64,000 nucleotides of DNA, taken from the NCBI RefSeq assembly GCF_010731795.1, contig NZ_AP022591.1:4898001-4962000 (forward strand), read 5' to 3'. The notes under the pieces are model-generated. The model was not told where the DNA came from and searched no databases. It saw only the letters and a program-made list of their open reading frames with translations. Origin of the DNA: Mycolicibacterium celeriflavum. Its GTDB lineage: Bacteria > Actinomycetota > Actinomycetes > Mycobacteriales > Mycobacteriaceae. Shown here piece after piece: positions 1 through 9,294 of the stretch (positions are counted from its first letter, which is position 1; the number at the start of each line of letters is the position of its first letter). Position numbers and translations under genes: made by a program.

Positions 1-500
1 TAACTGGTCAGGTTGTTGTGGGTCAGCTCAACGGCTTTGGGCCGTGACGTGGTGCCCGAGGTGAACAGCACCACGGCGACGTCCTCGGGGTCTGCGAACT
101 CGGCCGCCGGTTCGGCGGTGCGGGCGCTCGCCACGAATTCCTCGGACCCGATGACCTCTTTGCCTGTTCCGGCGACGACGTCGCAGTACTCGGCGTCGGC
201 CACGATCAGCGGGGCCGGCAGGCGGTCGATCAGCTCACGCAGTCCGTCCGCACTGAGCCGGTAGTTCAACGGTGTGACCGGCACGCCGGCCCTGGCGGAA
301 GCGAACAACAGCAGCGGCAGCATGACACCGCCGGTTCCCACATATGCGACGTGGGAGGCGCCCGAAGCGGCGATGACGCCCGCTCCGCCGTCCGCGAGTG
401 CACTCAATTCGCCTGTGGTCAGCCGCATTTCGCCGGACACCACGGCGGTCCGGTCCGGATTGCTCGAGGAGGCCATCTCGAGCAGCAGTGAAATGCTCAT
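1..500 (-). CDS. Acyl-CoA ligase (AMP-binding enzyme), C-terminus off the window
   Basis: ANL-superfamily adenylating enzyme expected to activate a carboxylic acid to its CoA thioester. Only the first 166 residues are present. The phosphate-binding A3 motif FTSGTTSRPK is visible at residues 146-155, and the N-terminal half shows the usual sequence of a compact FadD-type ligase. The ATG at 500 overlaps the TGA of the upstream SDR (ATGA), so the two genes are translationally coupled and form one minus-strand operon. The third Gly/Ser-rich position reads TTS instead of the common TTG. The substrate cannot be judged from this fragment. Confidence 0.85.
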   Translation of the reverse strand, partial: MSISLLLEMASSSNPDRTAVVSGEMRLTTGELSALADGGAGVIAASGASHVAYVGTGGVMLPLLLFASARAGVPVTPLNYRLSADGLRELIDRLPAPLIVADAEYCDVVAGTGKEVIGSEEFVASARTAEPAAEFADPEDVAVVLFTSGTTSRPKAVELTHNNLTS

Positions 501-1321
501 GACTTGTCGACGAAGATATCAAGGATGGGGTCGTCGCCACCGCCGTAGCGAGACAGGTCCGTCACGCCGGATTGCTTCAGCAGTTCGGAGTCGATGAAGC
601 ATTTGCCGTTGACGTCGGCCGCGGGGCGGGACAGGATCGCCGCCGCCGCATCACCCATGATCTGCGGATCGCGGGACCTGCCCAGCATCTCCTGGAAGTT
701 CGGCGCATTGGCCACCGCAGCGGTGGCGATGTAGGTCTGCGGCCACAGGCAACTGAATCCGATGCCCGCATCCGCGTACTCGGCGGCCCAGCCCCGCGAG
801 AGCAGCGTCATCCCGTACTTGGACAGCGTGTAGGACGGGTGCGCGCCCAGCCAGTGCGGGTTCATGTTCAGCGGCGGCGCCAACGTGATGACGTGCGCGT
901 CGGGGCTCTTGCGAAGGTACGGCAGCGCGGCCTTGGTGAGCAGGAACGTGCCGCGTACGTTGATGTCCATCATCAAGTCGAACTTCTTGGCCGCCAACTG
1001 CTCGGTCGGTTCGGTGGCGATGGCGCTGGCGTTGTTGACGACGATGTCCACACCGCCGAAGTGCTCGACGGCCGCGTCGACCGCGCGTTGCACGTCTTCT
1101 TCCTTGCGTACGTCGCCCACCACCGCCACGCCCTTGCCTCCGGCGGCCTCGACCTCCGCGACGGCGGTGTGCACGGTGCCCGGCAGCTTCGGGTGCGGTT
1201 CGGCCGTCTTGGCCAGCAGCACGACGTTGGCGCCGCGTGCGGCCGCGGCGAGCGCGATCGCCAGACCTATGCCGCGGCTGCCGCCGGAGACGACGAGCGT
1301 GCGGTCAGTGAGGGCGGACAT
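497..1321 (-). CDS. Short-chain dehydrogenase, HSDL2-like
   Basis: NAD(P)-dependent SDR of 274 residues, likely oxidising or reducing a hydroxyacyl intermediate. The nucleotide-binding GGSRGIG is at residues 13-19, NNAS near 96, and the catalytic pair Tyr164/Lys168 lies in YTLSK. The region APPLNMNP just before the Tyr is characteristic of the hydroxysteroid-dehydrogenase-like 2 (HSDL2) branch. There the position usually occupied by the catalytic Ser region carries Ala148. It is the first gene of a two-gene operon with the ligase, and it faces the mutase promoter divergently across about 210 bases. Confidence 0.85.
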   Translation of the reverse strand: MSALTDRTLVVSGGSRGIGLAIALAAAARGANVVLLAKTAEPHPKLPGTVHTAVAEVEAAGGKGVAVVGDVRKEEDVQRAVDAAVEHFGGVDIVVNNASAIATEPTEQLAAKKFDLMMDINVRGTFLLTKAALPYLRKSPDAHVITLAPPLNMNPHWLGAHPSYTLSKYGMTLLSRGWAAEYADAGIGFSCLWPQTYIATAAVANAPNFQEMLGRSRDPQIMGDAAAAILSRPAADVNGKCFIDSELLKQSGVTDLSRYGGGDDPILDIFVDKS

Positions 1322-1381
1322 GGACCTCCTTAGCCAGGCGACCTGCGTCGTCCCACGATGCTAGCTGACACCCTTGGGCGA

Positions 1382-1411
1382 GCGGTATTGACGTTCTCAT
1401 TTTACGCAAGT
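1382..1411 (+). promoter_or_regulatory. Copy 1 of a 30-bp promoter repeat with a TTCTCA half-site
   Basis: This stretch matches 1491-1520 in 26 of 30 positions. It contains GTTCTCA at 1393-1399, which equals one half of the GAGAAY-N3-RTTCTC palindrome found at other promoters in the window. CATAAT at 1414-1419 just downstream resembles a -10 box. It lies between the divergent SDR and mutase genes. Confidence 0.5.
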
Positions 1412-1490
1412 GCCATAATCGCTGTGTACCGCGTCTTCGCCTGCTCTTTACCGAGGGCGGCACCGCTTCCTCGGTGCGCGTTTGCCGCCA

Positions 1491-1520
1491 GCGGTATTGG
1501 CATTCTCATTTTTTGCAAGT
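1491..1520 (+). promoter_or_regulatory. Copy 2 of the 30-bp promoter repeat, next to the mutase start
   Basis: Second copy of the repeat, 109 bases after the first, with ATTCTCA at 1502-1508. It ends only 13 bases before the mutase ATG at 1534, leaving little room for a leader. The mutase transcript may therefore be leaderless or nearly so. The left half of the palindrome is poorly conserved in both copies. Confidence 0.5.
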
Positions 1521-1533
1521 ACGTTATCCAGTG

Positions 1534-3110
<1,577 letters not shown>

Positions 3111-3111
<1 letters not shown>

Positions 3112-3533
3112 TGGGCGACTCCGCTCCCGCCCAGAGCCGCCCGGCCCGCGTGCTGGTTGCCAAACCCGGCCTCGACGGTCATGACCGCGGCGCCAAGATC
3201 GTCGCGCGGACACTGCGCGACGCCGGCTTCGAGGTGATCTACACCGGCATCCGGCAACGCATCGAGGACATCGTCTCGATCGCCTTGCAGGAAGACGTTG
3301 GGTTGGTGGGCCTTTCGATCCTGTCGGGTGCCCACGTGGCGCTCACCACGCGCACCGTGGAGGCGCTGCGCGCGGCGGACGCCGGCGATATCGCGGTTGT
3401 CGTGGGCGGCACGATTCCGCAGAGCGATGTCCAGAAGCTGCTCGACGCCGGCGCCGCGGCGGTGTTTCCGACCGGCACACCGCTCGACACACTGGTCGAC
3501 GAGGTGCGCAAGTTGACGGTGAGCGCACAGTGA
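3111..3533 (+). CDS. B12-binding small subunit of the mutase
   Basis: Cobalamin-binding Rossmann domain of 140 residues that carries adenosylcobalamin for the preceding large subunit. The base-off/His-on motif DxHxxG is present as Asp22-Gly-His24-Asp-Arg-Gly27, followed by the SILSGAH and GGTIP loops typical of the family. Its separation from the large subunit matches the architecture of isobutyryl-CoA-type mutases and differs from the fused MutB. The start overlaps the large-subunit stop (TGATG). MeaB at 13012 is the expected chaperone partner. Confidence 0.92.
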
Positions 3534-3569
3534 CTCGCTCGGCGCTGAACTCTCGGAGGAAGAACTGAC

Positions 3570-4526
3570 ATGCGGCTTGGCGTGATGATCGGTGCCGAGC
3601 GCGGCGACATTGCCCGCAAGGTCAACAAGCTGGTCTCCGATATCGAGTGGGCCGAATCCGCGGGCATGGATACGGCATGGATGCCGCAGGTGCCCAACGA
3701 CTTCGACTGCCTGACGATGGTTGCGCTGATGGCGGCGCACACCTCGAAGATAGAGCTCGGTACCGCGGTGGTCCCGCTGCAGGCGCAGCACCCGATCGCG
3801 CTGGCGCGTCAGGCGCTGTCGGTGCACGCGATGGCCGGCGGACGGCTCGCGCTGGGGGTGGGCCCGTCGCACCACTGGATCGTTCGGGACATGCTGGGCA
3901 TTCCATATGAGAAGCCGGCCGCGTACACCCGCGACTACCTCGAGGTGCTCAACAAAGCGCTCGCCGGACCCGGCGATGTCGATGTCGAGAACGGCACCTT
4001 TTCGGTGCACAATCCTACGGTGTTGGGCGCGCAGAGCCCGCTGCCGGTGCTGGTGGCAGCGCTGGGTCCGGTCATGTTGCAGATCGCGGGGGAGCGCGCC
4101 GACGGCACGGTGCTGTGGATGGCCGACGAGAAGGCTATCGGTGAGCACATCGCGCCCAAGATCAACAAGGCCGCCGCGGAGGCCGGCAGGCCCGCGCCGC
4201 GCATCGTCGCCGGAATTCCGGTGTGCCTGTGCGCCGATTCGGAGATCGAGGCGGCGAAGGAGCGGGCGAACCGCATTCTCGCCGAGGCCGAGACGTCGCC
4301 GAACTATCAGCGGCTACTCGATCGCGGGGATGCGCGCGATGTCGGCGATCTGTGCGCCGCCGGCGACAGTGAACAGATTCTGCGGCGATTCCAAAGATTC
4401 GCCGACGCCGGAGTCACCGATCTGTCCGTACGGCTGTTGCCGATCGGCGAGAATCGCGACGAACTGATCGCGTCGAAATACCGCACCCGCGAGGTGATCG
4501 CGGAGTTGGCCAAGGCCGTGCGGTGA
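3570..4526 (+). CDS. F420-type LLM-class oxidoreductase
   Basis: Luciferase-like TIM-barrel oxidoreductase of 318 residues, of the actinobacterial group that uses reduced F420. It is expected to perform a hydride-transfer step on an acyl or alcohol intermediate. The N-terminus MRLGVMIG, the central GRLALGVGPSHH and ADGTVLWMADE are typical of the TIGR03564-like subfamily. A clear GGAGGAAG ribosome site precedes the ATG. It is the third gene of the mutase operon, and its stop overlaps the CoA-transferase GTG (GTGA). Cofactor assignment rests on family resemblance only. Confidence 0.82.
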   Translation: MRLGVMIGAERGDIARKVNKLVSDIEWAESAGMDTAWMPQVPNDFDCLTMVALMAAHTSKIELGTAVVPLQAQHPIALARQALSVHAMAGGRLALGVGPSHHWIVRDMLGIPYEKPAAYTRDYLEVLNKALAGPGDVDVENGTFSVHNPTVLGAQSPLPVLVAALGPVMLQIAGERADGTVLWMADEKAIGEHIAPKINKAAAEAGRPAPRIVAGIPVCLCADSEIEAAKERANRILAEAETSPNYQRLLDRGDARDVGDLCAAGDSEQILRRFQRFADAGVTDLSVRLLPIGENRDELIASKYRTREVIAELAKAVR

Positions 4527-5599
4527 CCGACTCGGGTCCGCTGGCGGGCATCCGGATCATCGAGGTCGGCGTCATGCTGGCCGGCCCGTACGCGACCATG
4601 CTGCTGGCCGACCTCGGCGCGGAGGTCATCAAGATCGAACCGCCGGGCGGTGAGATCTCGCGTCAGGTCGGTGACAGCTACTTCGCCAGTCTGAACCGCA
4701 ACAAGAAGAGCGTCGTGCTCGATCTGCGCTCGGATGACGGTCGTCGGCGCTTGGCCGAACTCGTCGCGGAATCCCATGCGCTGCTGGTGAACATGAAGCC
4801 GTCGGCGATCAAGAAGCTGGGCCTGACTTACGAATCGCTTCGGCAGTTCAACGAACGCATCGTCTGTGTGGCGATGACCGGCTTCGGGCTCGAGGGTGGC
4901 GACGACCCCGCGTTCGACTACGTGATCCAGGCCGCGACCGGTGTCGCCGCGATGACGGGACACCCCGACGGGCCGCCGACCTTGCCGGGATATTCGTCTG
5001 CCGACAACTCGACCGGGTTGGCCGCGGCGTTGGGGTTACTGGCCCAGATCGTGTCCGGCCGCGGTGGTCAGGTCGACGTGTCCCTGCGTGACGTGATGCT
5101 CTCGCAGTTGAACTATCGTGCCTCGGCCTATCTCAACGATGGTGCGGCGCCGCTGCGGTATCCGTACGGGGCGCACTCGTATTACGTTCCGGCGCAACTG
5201 TTCGCCACCGCGGACGGTTATCTGGCGCTGTTCATCACCCACGACGGGTTCTGGCGGGCGTTCAGTGGCGAGGCCAGGATCGACGGCTACGAGACGATGG
5301 CGGAAAGGGCCGCCAAACGCGACGAGGTGCTCGCCGTGGTGGCCTCCGCGTTGGCCGCCGACACGGCGGCGGGCTGGGAGTCGCGGCTCCGACCGCTCGG
5401 GATTCCCGTCGCCGCGGTGCGCACGCTGCCGGAGGCGTTGGAGCAGACACCGGAGGTGATCGTCACCGCCGGCGAATTCCGGTTGGTGCGCAGTCCCATC
5501 CAGATCGCCGGCTACCAACCGGAATACCGGCCCGCGCCGGCCGTCGACGAGCACGGCGACATCGCGGCTCAGTCGTCTCAGTCGTCTCAGTCGTCGTAA
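4523..5599 (+). CDS. CaiB/BaiF family (class III) CoA-transferase
   Basis: Transfers CoA between carboxylic acids, or acts as an acyl-CoA racemase; 358 residues. The N-terminal LAGPYATMLLADLGAEVIK fold signature is clear. The catalytic aspartate is Asp161 in SSADNSTG, followed by the glycine-rich GRGGQVDVSL stretch. It starts with GTG overlapping the LLM stop, so it closes the four-gene mutase operon. The C-terminus ends in three QSS units encoded by a 9-bp tandem repeat that runs into the convergent ferredoxin stop codon. Racemase and transferase roles cannot be separated here. Confidence 0.88.
   Translation: MTDSGPLAGIRIIEVGVMLAGPYATMLLADLGAEVIKIEPPGGEISRQVGDSYFASLNRNKKSVVLDLRSDDGRRRLAELVAESHALLVNMKPSAIKKLGLTYESLRQFNERIVCVAMTGFGLEGGDDPAFDYVIQAATGVAAMTGHPDGPPTLPGYSSADNSTGLAAALGLLAQIVSGRGGQVDVSLRDVMLSQLNYRASAYLNDGAAPLRYPYGAHSYYVPAQLFATADGYLALFITHDGFWRAFSGEARIDGYETMAERAAKRDEVLAVVASALAADTAAGWESRLRPLGIPVAAVRTLPEALEQTPEVIVTAGEFRLVRSPIQIAGYQPEYRPAPAVDEHGDIAAQSSQSSQSS
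5568..5594. repeat. Three perfect tandem copies of CTCAGTCGT
   Basis: Short in-frame 9-bp repeat at the 3' end of the CoA-transferase gene. It encodes repeated Ser-Gln-Ser units, and its last copy also contains the stop codon (5587-5589) of the convergent ferredoxin gene. A change in copy number would lengthen the transferase tail without a frameshift and could move the ferredoxin stop. Confidence 0.9.
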
Positions 5600-5904
5600 G
5601 TGACGCTGATCGTGTCGGTGTCCGGGACGGCCTGGCAGGTGAGGATGTATCCCTCTTCGACCTCATCCTCATCGAGAGCGTCGTTGACGCGCATGGTCGC
5701 CCGTCCCTCGACGAGCTTGCCCATGCAGGTGCCGCAGTTGCCTGCTTCGCAGGAGAACGGCGGCGACAGCCCGGCCCTTCGGGCACTCTCCAGAAGCGTT
5801 TCGTTCCCTTTTCGCGCGATCGACACCGTCTTGCGATCGAGCACGATCGTCACCTGTCCGTCGCCGTCTGCAGCGGGCGGACCAGGCATCGGATCTGCCG
5901 TCAT
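5587..5904 (-). CDS. Solitary plant-type 2Fe-2S ferredoxin
   Basis: 105-residue electron carrier with the plant-type cluster ligands Cys52, Cys57, Cys60 (CEAGNCGTC) and Cys90. The sequence closely resembles the C-terminal ferredoxin domain of ketosteroid 9-hydroxylase reductase (KshB), including EGYILTCQ and the VTYDD ending, but there is no flavin/NAD domain attached or adjacent. The ATG at 5904 follows AGGAGAGG with good spacing. It is transcribed alone, divergently from the ligase at 6015, from a promoter with a perfect GAGAAT palindrome. It could serve the Rieske oxygenase at 58126 or the P450s; this is inference. Confidence 0.88.
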   Translation of the reverse strand: MTADPMPGPPAADGDGQVTIVLDRKTVSIARKGNETLLESARRAGLSPPFSCEAGNCGTCMGKLVEGRATMRVNDALDEDEVEEGYILTCQAVPDTDTISVTYDD

Positions 5905-5938
5905 CGAACCTCTCCTGGCACGTCGATTCTGATATTCA

Positions 5939-5953
5939 GAGAATATCATTCTC
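5939..5953. promoter_or_regulatory. Palindromic operator GAGAAT-ATC-ATTCTC
   Basis: Perfect 6+3+6 palindrome in the divergent promoter between the ferredoxin and the ligase operon. An extra ATTCTCG half-site follows at 5969-5975, nearer the ligase. The same motif recurs near 11816, 20107, 50137-50220, 51010 and 60053, which marks it as a shared repressor site, probably of the TetR type. Confidence 0.8.
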
Positions 5954-6014
5954 GTTAAGTGATACGCTATTCTCGACCATCGGAGGATCCGACAGCGGCC
6001 AGTGAGGACAGGGT

Positions 6015-7412
6015 GTGAGTGAGGCGATCGCGCTCGCCTTCGAGCAGCGTGAGTACACGCTGTCCCAACTCGATGGCCTGACCGGCGGCATGGCCAACAC
6101 TCTGCAACGCCGCGGTGTGCGGGCCGGGGACCGGGTCGCGCTGATGTCGTCCAATCGTCCCGAGTTCGTCGTCGCGCTGCGCGCCGTCTGGCAACTGGGG
6201 GCATCCGTCGTCCTGCTGAGCCCGGCCTGGAAGCGCACCGAGACCGAGCACGCACTTGCGCTGACCCGGCCGGCGCATGCCGTCGGGGACCATGGTGTGC
6301 TCGCAGAGCTCATGCCGATGCTTTCGCTGGACGAGCCGATCGCCCCAGCGCGACGGGAGTTCGAGGTGCCGGCGCCGGACGCCGACGCCCTGTTCGTGTT
6401 CAGTTCCGGCACCACAGGTATGCCGAAGGCGGTGCGTCACACGCACGCTTCGTTCGGCGTCGCCGTGCGGCACTGGCAAGATGCGCTGCAGCTGTCCTCG
6501 TCGGACCGCATGCAGATCATGACCCCGCCGTCGCACATCCTGGGGCTGCTCAACATCGTCATGGCGCTCGAAACGGGCACCTGGATCCGGTTGCATGGGC
6601 GCTTCGACATCGAGCTCATGCTGCGACATATCGAGCGCGACGGGATCACGATCGAGATGGCAGTGGCCCCAATCGCTTTGGCGCTCGCCGCCCATCCGGG
6701 TCTCGAGTCCTATGACCTGTCGTCGCTGCGGTACATCATGTGGTGCGCGACCCCGGTCACCGAGAGTGTCGCCGAGGCGGTCACCCGCAGAACCGGGGTG
6801 ATGTGGGCGACGGCATACGGGGCGAGCGAACTTCCGGTCATCTCGTGCAACGACATCGACGGCAGGCATCTGGACACCGTGGGCCGGCCCGTTCCCGGTG
6901 TGCGGGTACGGGTGGTGTCGCTGGACAGTGGAGCGGTCCTGGGTGCGGGCGAGGTCGGCGAGATCCAGGTGCGCTCGGACTCGGTGATGGCGGGATACCT
7001 GCCGGAGTCGGCGACAGTAGACGCATTCGACGACGGGTGGTATCGCACGGGCGATGTCGGTTTCCTGGACGACGACGGCCGGCTGCGGATCACCGACCGG
7101 TCGAAGGAGATGATCAAGGTGCGTGGCTTCCAGGTCGCGCCCGCGGAGATCGAAGCGGTACTGCACGGGCACCCAGCGGTCGACGACTGCGCGGTTTTCG
7201 GAGTGCCCGATGCGGTCAACGGTGAGGCGATCGTCGCCGCGGTGAAGACGAACACCGCGGTCGAGGCCGGTGAGCTGGTGGCTTTCGTGGGCGAGCGGTT
7301 GGCGTCGTACAAGCGACCGAGTCGGGTGGTCGTCGTACCCGAGATACCGCGGCTGCCATCGGGGAAGGTTCTGCGTCGAGTGTTGAAGGAGCGTCTGTGG
7401 ACGTCCGTCTGA
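6015..7412 (+). CDS. Acyl-CoA ligase (AMP-binding enzyme), FadD type
   Basis: Complete 465-residue adenylating enzyme, short for the family. It activates a free acid to acyl-CoA in the cytosol. Motifs in order are FSSGTTGMPK (A3), YGASE (A5), YRTGD (A7), the KEMIKVRG hinge (A8) and the catalytic Lys in SGKVLRR (A10). The GTG at 6015 is the first plausible start after the operator at 5939-5953. It leads an operon with two acyl-CoA dehydrogenase subunits and a crotonase; its 3' end overlaps the next gene by 16 bases. Together they form an activation and alpha,beta-desaturation unit. Confidence 0.9.
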   Translation: MSEAIALAFEQREYTLSQLDGLTGGMANTLQRRGVRAGDRVALMSSNRPEFVVALRAVWQLGASVVLLSPAWKRTETEHALALTRPAHAVGDHGVLAELMPMLSLDEPIAPARREFEVPAPDADALFVFSSGTTGMPKAVRHTHASFGVAVRHWQDALQLSSSDRMQIMTPPSHILGLLNIVMALETGTWIRLHGRFDIELMLRHIERDGITIEMAVAPIALALAAHPGLESYDLSSLRYIMWCATPVTESVAEAVTRRTGVMWATAYGASELPVISCNDIDGRHLDTVGRPVPGVRVRVVSLDSGAVLGAGEVGEIQVRSDSVMAGYLPESATVDAFDDGWYRTGDVGFLDDDGRLRITDRSKEMIKVRGFQVAPAEIEAVLHGHPAVDDCAVFGVPDAVNGEAIVAAVKTNTAVEAGELVAFVGERLASYKRPSRVVVVPEIPRLPSGKVLRRVLKERLWTSV

Positions 7413-8209
7413 CAAGTGAACAACAGCAATTGCGGGAGGCCGCAGCCAGTTTGGCCGATGACCTCGGCCCGGGCTCGGTCGCCGACCTCGACGACGCGAA
7501 TCGAGTCGCCAGGCTGGAGAAGGCGGTTGACGCCACGGGTTTCCGCACGCTGCGTTCCGATGGTGCGTCGGGTGTGGAAGTGGCGATCGTGGCCGAGGAG
7601 TTCGCCCGCGGACTGGTCGACGTGCCGTTCATCGGGCCGGTGCTCGCCGATGACCTTCGGGCGCGCGGTGGGCGTGACGTCGCGGCCGGCGCGCAGTCCG
7701 AGTCCGTCGACCTGACCAACAGCCTTGCCGGAGTCGTGGAATCGCCGTCTGAGCTCGGCGACCTTTCCGGAGATGATGCGCAGCGGTGGCGCGCGCTGGC
7801 GCTGACGGCCACCTGCGCGGACCTCGTCGGGTCGGCTCGTGGCGCTCACGCACTCGCGGTCGATTACGCCAAAGTGCGCGAGCAGTACGGCGCGACGATC
7901 GGTTCGTACCAGGCCGTCGGACATCTGCTGGCCGAGAGCCTGGCCCTGATCGAGGGTGCAGTCAGCGTGTCCCGGCATGCCGCCTGGGCGGTGGACGAAC
8001 TACCGGCGGCTGAAGCGATCGAGGCGGCGCGGGTGGCCAAGATCTACTGTGCACGAGCCGCTCTGACCGTGTGCGAGACCTCGATTCAGGTGCACGGCGG
8101 CATCGGCAACACGTGGGAGTGCCTGGCGCATGTCTATCTGCGCCGGGTGCTCGCCGCCTCCGAGACGTGGCCTGTGAAGCTGGAGGAGCTGACAATTGGA
8201 CTTTCGTGA
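7397..8209 (+). CDS. Acyl-CoA dehydrogenase, short (beta-type) subunit
   Basis: 270-residue FadE-like protein much shorter than the usual 380-400 residues. It keeps the C-terminal helical domain (YAKVREQYGATIGSYQAV, QVHGGIGNTWE) but has a reduced N-terminal half. In actinobacteria such short subunits pair with a full-length partner to form alpha2beta2 enzymes, for example ChsE1-ChsE2 of cholesterol side-chain degradation. The adjacent full-length subunit at 8196 overlaps it by 14 bases, which supports a heteromer. The GTG start lies inside the ligase 3' end. Confidence 0.83.
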   Translation: MDVRLTSEQQQLREAAASLADDLGPGSVADLDDANRVARLEKAVDATGFRTLRSDGASGVEVAIVAEEFARGLVDVPFIGPVLADDLRARGGRDVAAGAQSESVDLTNSLAGVVESPSELGDLSGDDAQRWRALALTATCADLVGSARGAHALAVDYAKVREQYGATIGSYQAVGHLLAESLALIEGAVSVSRHAAWAVDELPAAEAIEAARVAKIYCARAALTVCETSIQVHGGIGNTWECLAHVYLRRVLAASETWPVKLEELTIGLS

Positions 8210-9293
8210 TTCGCCGGAGGAAGCCGCGTTCCGCGATCGGCTGCGCGGCTGGCTGACCGAACAGAAGGGCAAGTTCCCGACGTCGGGCGACGAGTATTGG
8301 GCCGCCCAGGGCGCCTGGCACCAGGCACTCTACGAGGCCGGGTTCTTCGGCACGTCGTGGCCGAAACAGTATGGCGGCCAGGATCTGCCGCCGGTCTACG
8401 ACGTGATCGTCGACGAGGAGATCGCCAAGGCCGGCGCGCCGGCGCGGCCCAGCCTGGGCTATCTGGTGGTCGGGTTGTCGCACCACGGCAGCGAGGAACT
8501 GCGGCAGCGGTTCCTGCCCGGGATGATCAACGGCACCGAGCGGTGGTGCCAGGGCTTCTCCGAACCCGGTGCGGGATCGGACCTCGCATCGCTCACCACG
8601 ACCGCGGTGCGCGAGGGGGACGAGTACGTCATCCACGGCCACAAGATCTGGACCAGCTACTCCGACGTCGCCGACTGGTGTCTGCTGCTGGCTCGCACCG
8701 ACAAGAACGTCCCGAAGCACTTGAAACATAGAGGCATCTCGGCATTCATCGTGCCGATGCATCAACCCGGCATCGAGCAGCGCCCGCTGAAGATGATCAG
8801 CGGTGTCACCAAGGAATTCGGCCAGGTTCTGTTCGACGGGGCGCGGGTGCCGGTGGAGAACATGGTCGGCGCGCTGGGCGAGGGCTGGAAGCTCGCGATG
8901 ACCGTCGTCAGCCATGAGCGGGAGCCCTCGACACTCGGCTTCTCCGCCCGGTACGGAAAGCTGGTGCGCCAGTTGGCCTTACGTGTCGAGGGCTCGACTC
9001 CCGAGGAGTTGACCTGGGCGTGGGTGCAGACCGAGATGCTGCGGTTACATGTGCGCAGGAGGCTGTCCGAACAACTCGACGGCATCACGCACGGGCCGCA
9101 GGGGTCACTGGACAAACTGTTGATGACGTGGGTCGAGCAGTCCGTCGGACACGCCGCGCTCGCGACCGTCGGCACCGGCGACGCCGAGCTGTTCGGCGCT
9201 TACATGTACAGCCGCGCGCAGAGCGTCATGGGCGGCACGTCGCAGATTCAGAAGAACATCATCGCGCAGCGGATTCTTGGACTGGGGAGCTGA
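8196..9293 (+). CDS. Acyl-CoA dehydrogenase, full-length (alpha-type) subunit
   Basis: 365-residue FAD-dependent acyl-CoA dehydrogenase. The FAD/substrate signature CQGFSEPGAGSDLASL and IHGHKIWTSY are clear, and the C-terminus has MGGTSQIQKNIIAQR, where MCAD-type enzymes would carry the catalytic Glu before GTS. A Glu in the SHERE segment could serve instead, as in other bacterial FadE branches. The start is TTG at 8196, preceded by GGAGGAG with good spacing, inside the preceding gene. It probably forms one enzyme with the product of 7397 and introduces an alpha,beta double bond. Confidence 0.88.
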   Translation: MDFRDSPEEAAFRDRLRGWLTEQKGKFPTSGDEYWAAQGAWHQALYEAGFFGTSWPKQYGGQDLPPVYDVIVDEEIAKAGAPARPSLGYLVVGLSHHGSEELRQRFLPGMINGTERWCQGFSEPGAGSDLASLTTTAVREGDEYVIHGHKIWTSYSDVADWCLLLARTDKNVPKHLKHRGISAFIVPMHQPGIEQRPLKMISGVTKEFGQVLFDGARVPVENMVGALGEGWKLAMTVVSHEREPSTLGFSARYGKLVRQLALRVEGSTPEELTWAWVQTEMLRLHVRRRLSEQLDGITHGPQGSLDKLLMTWVEQSVGHAALATVGTGDAELFGAYMYSRAQSVMGGTSQIQKNIIAQRILGLGS

Positions 9294-9294
9294 A

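Noticed and set aside
1474..1533. N-terminal extension of the mutase from the GTG at 1474
   Set aside because: The extra residues do not resemble the family and the DNA is taken up by the repeated promoter element.
5967..7415. Minus-strand open frame of 482 codons opposite the ligase
   Set aside because: The plus-strand ligase carries all conserved motifs; the antisense product has no recognisable domain.
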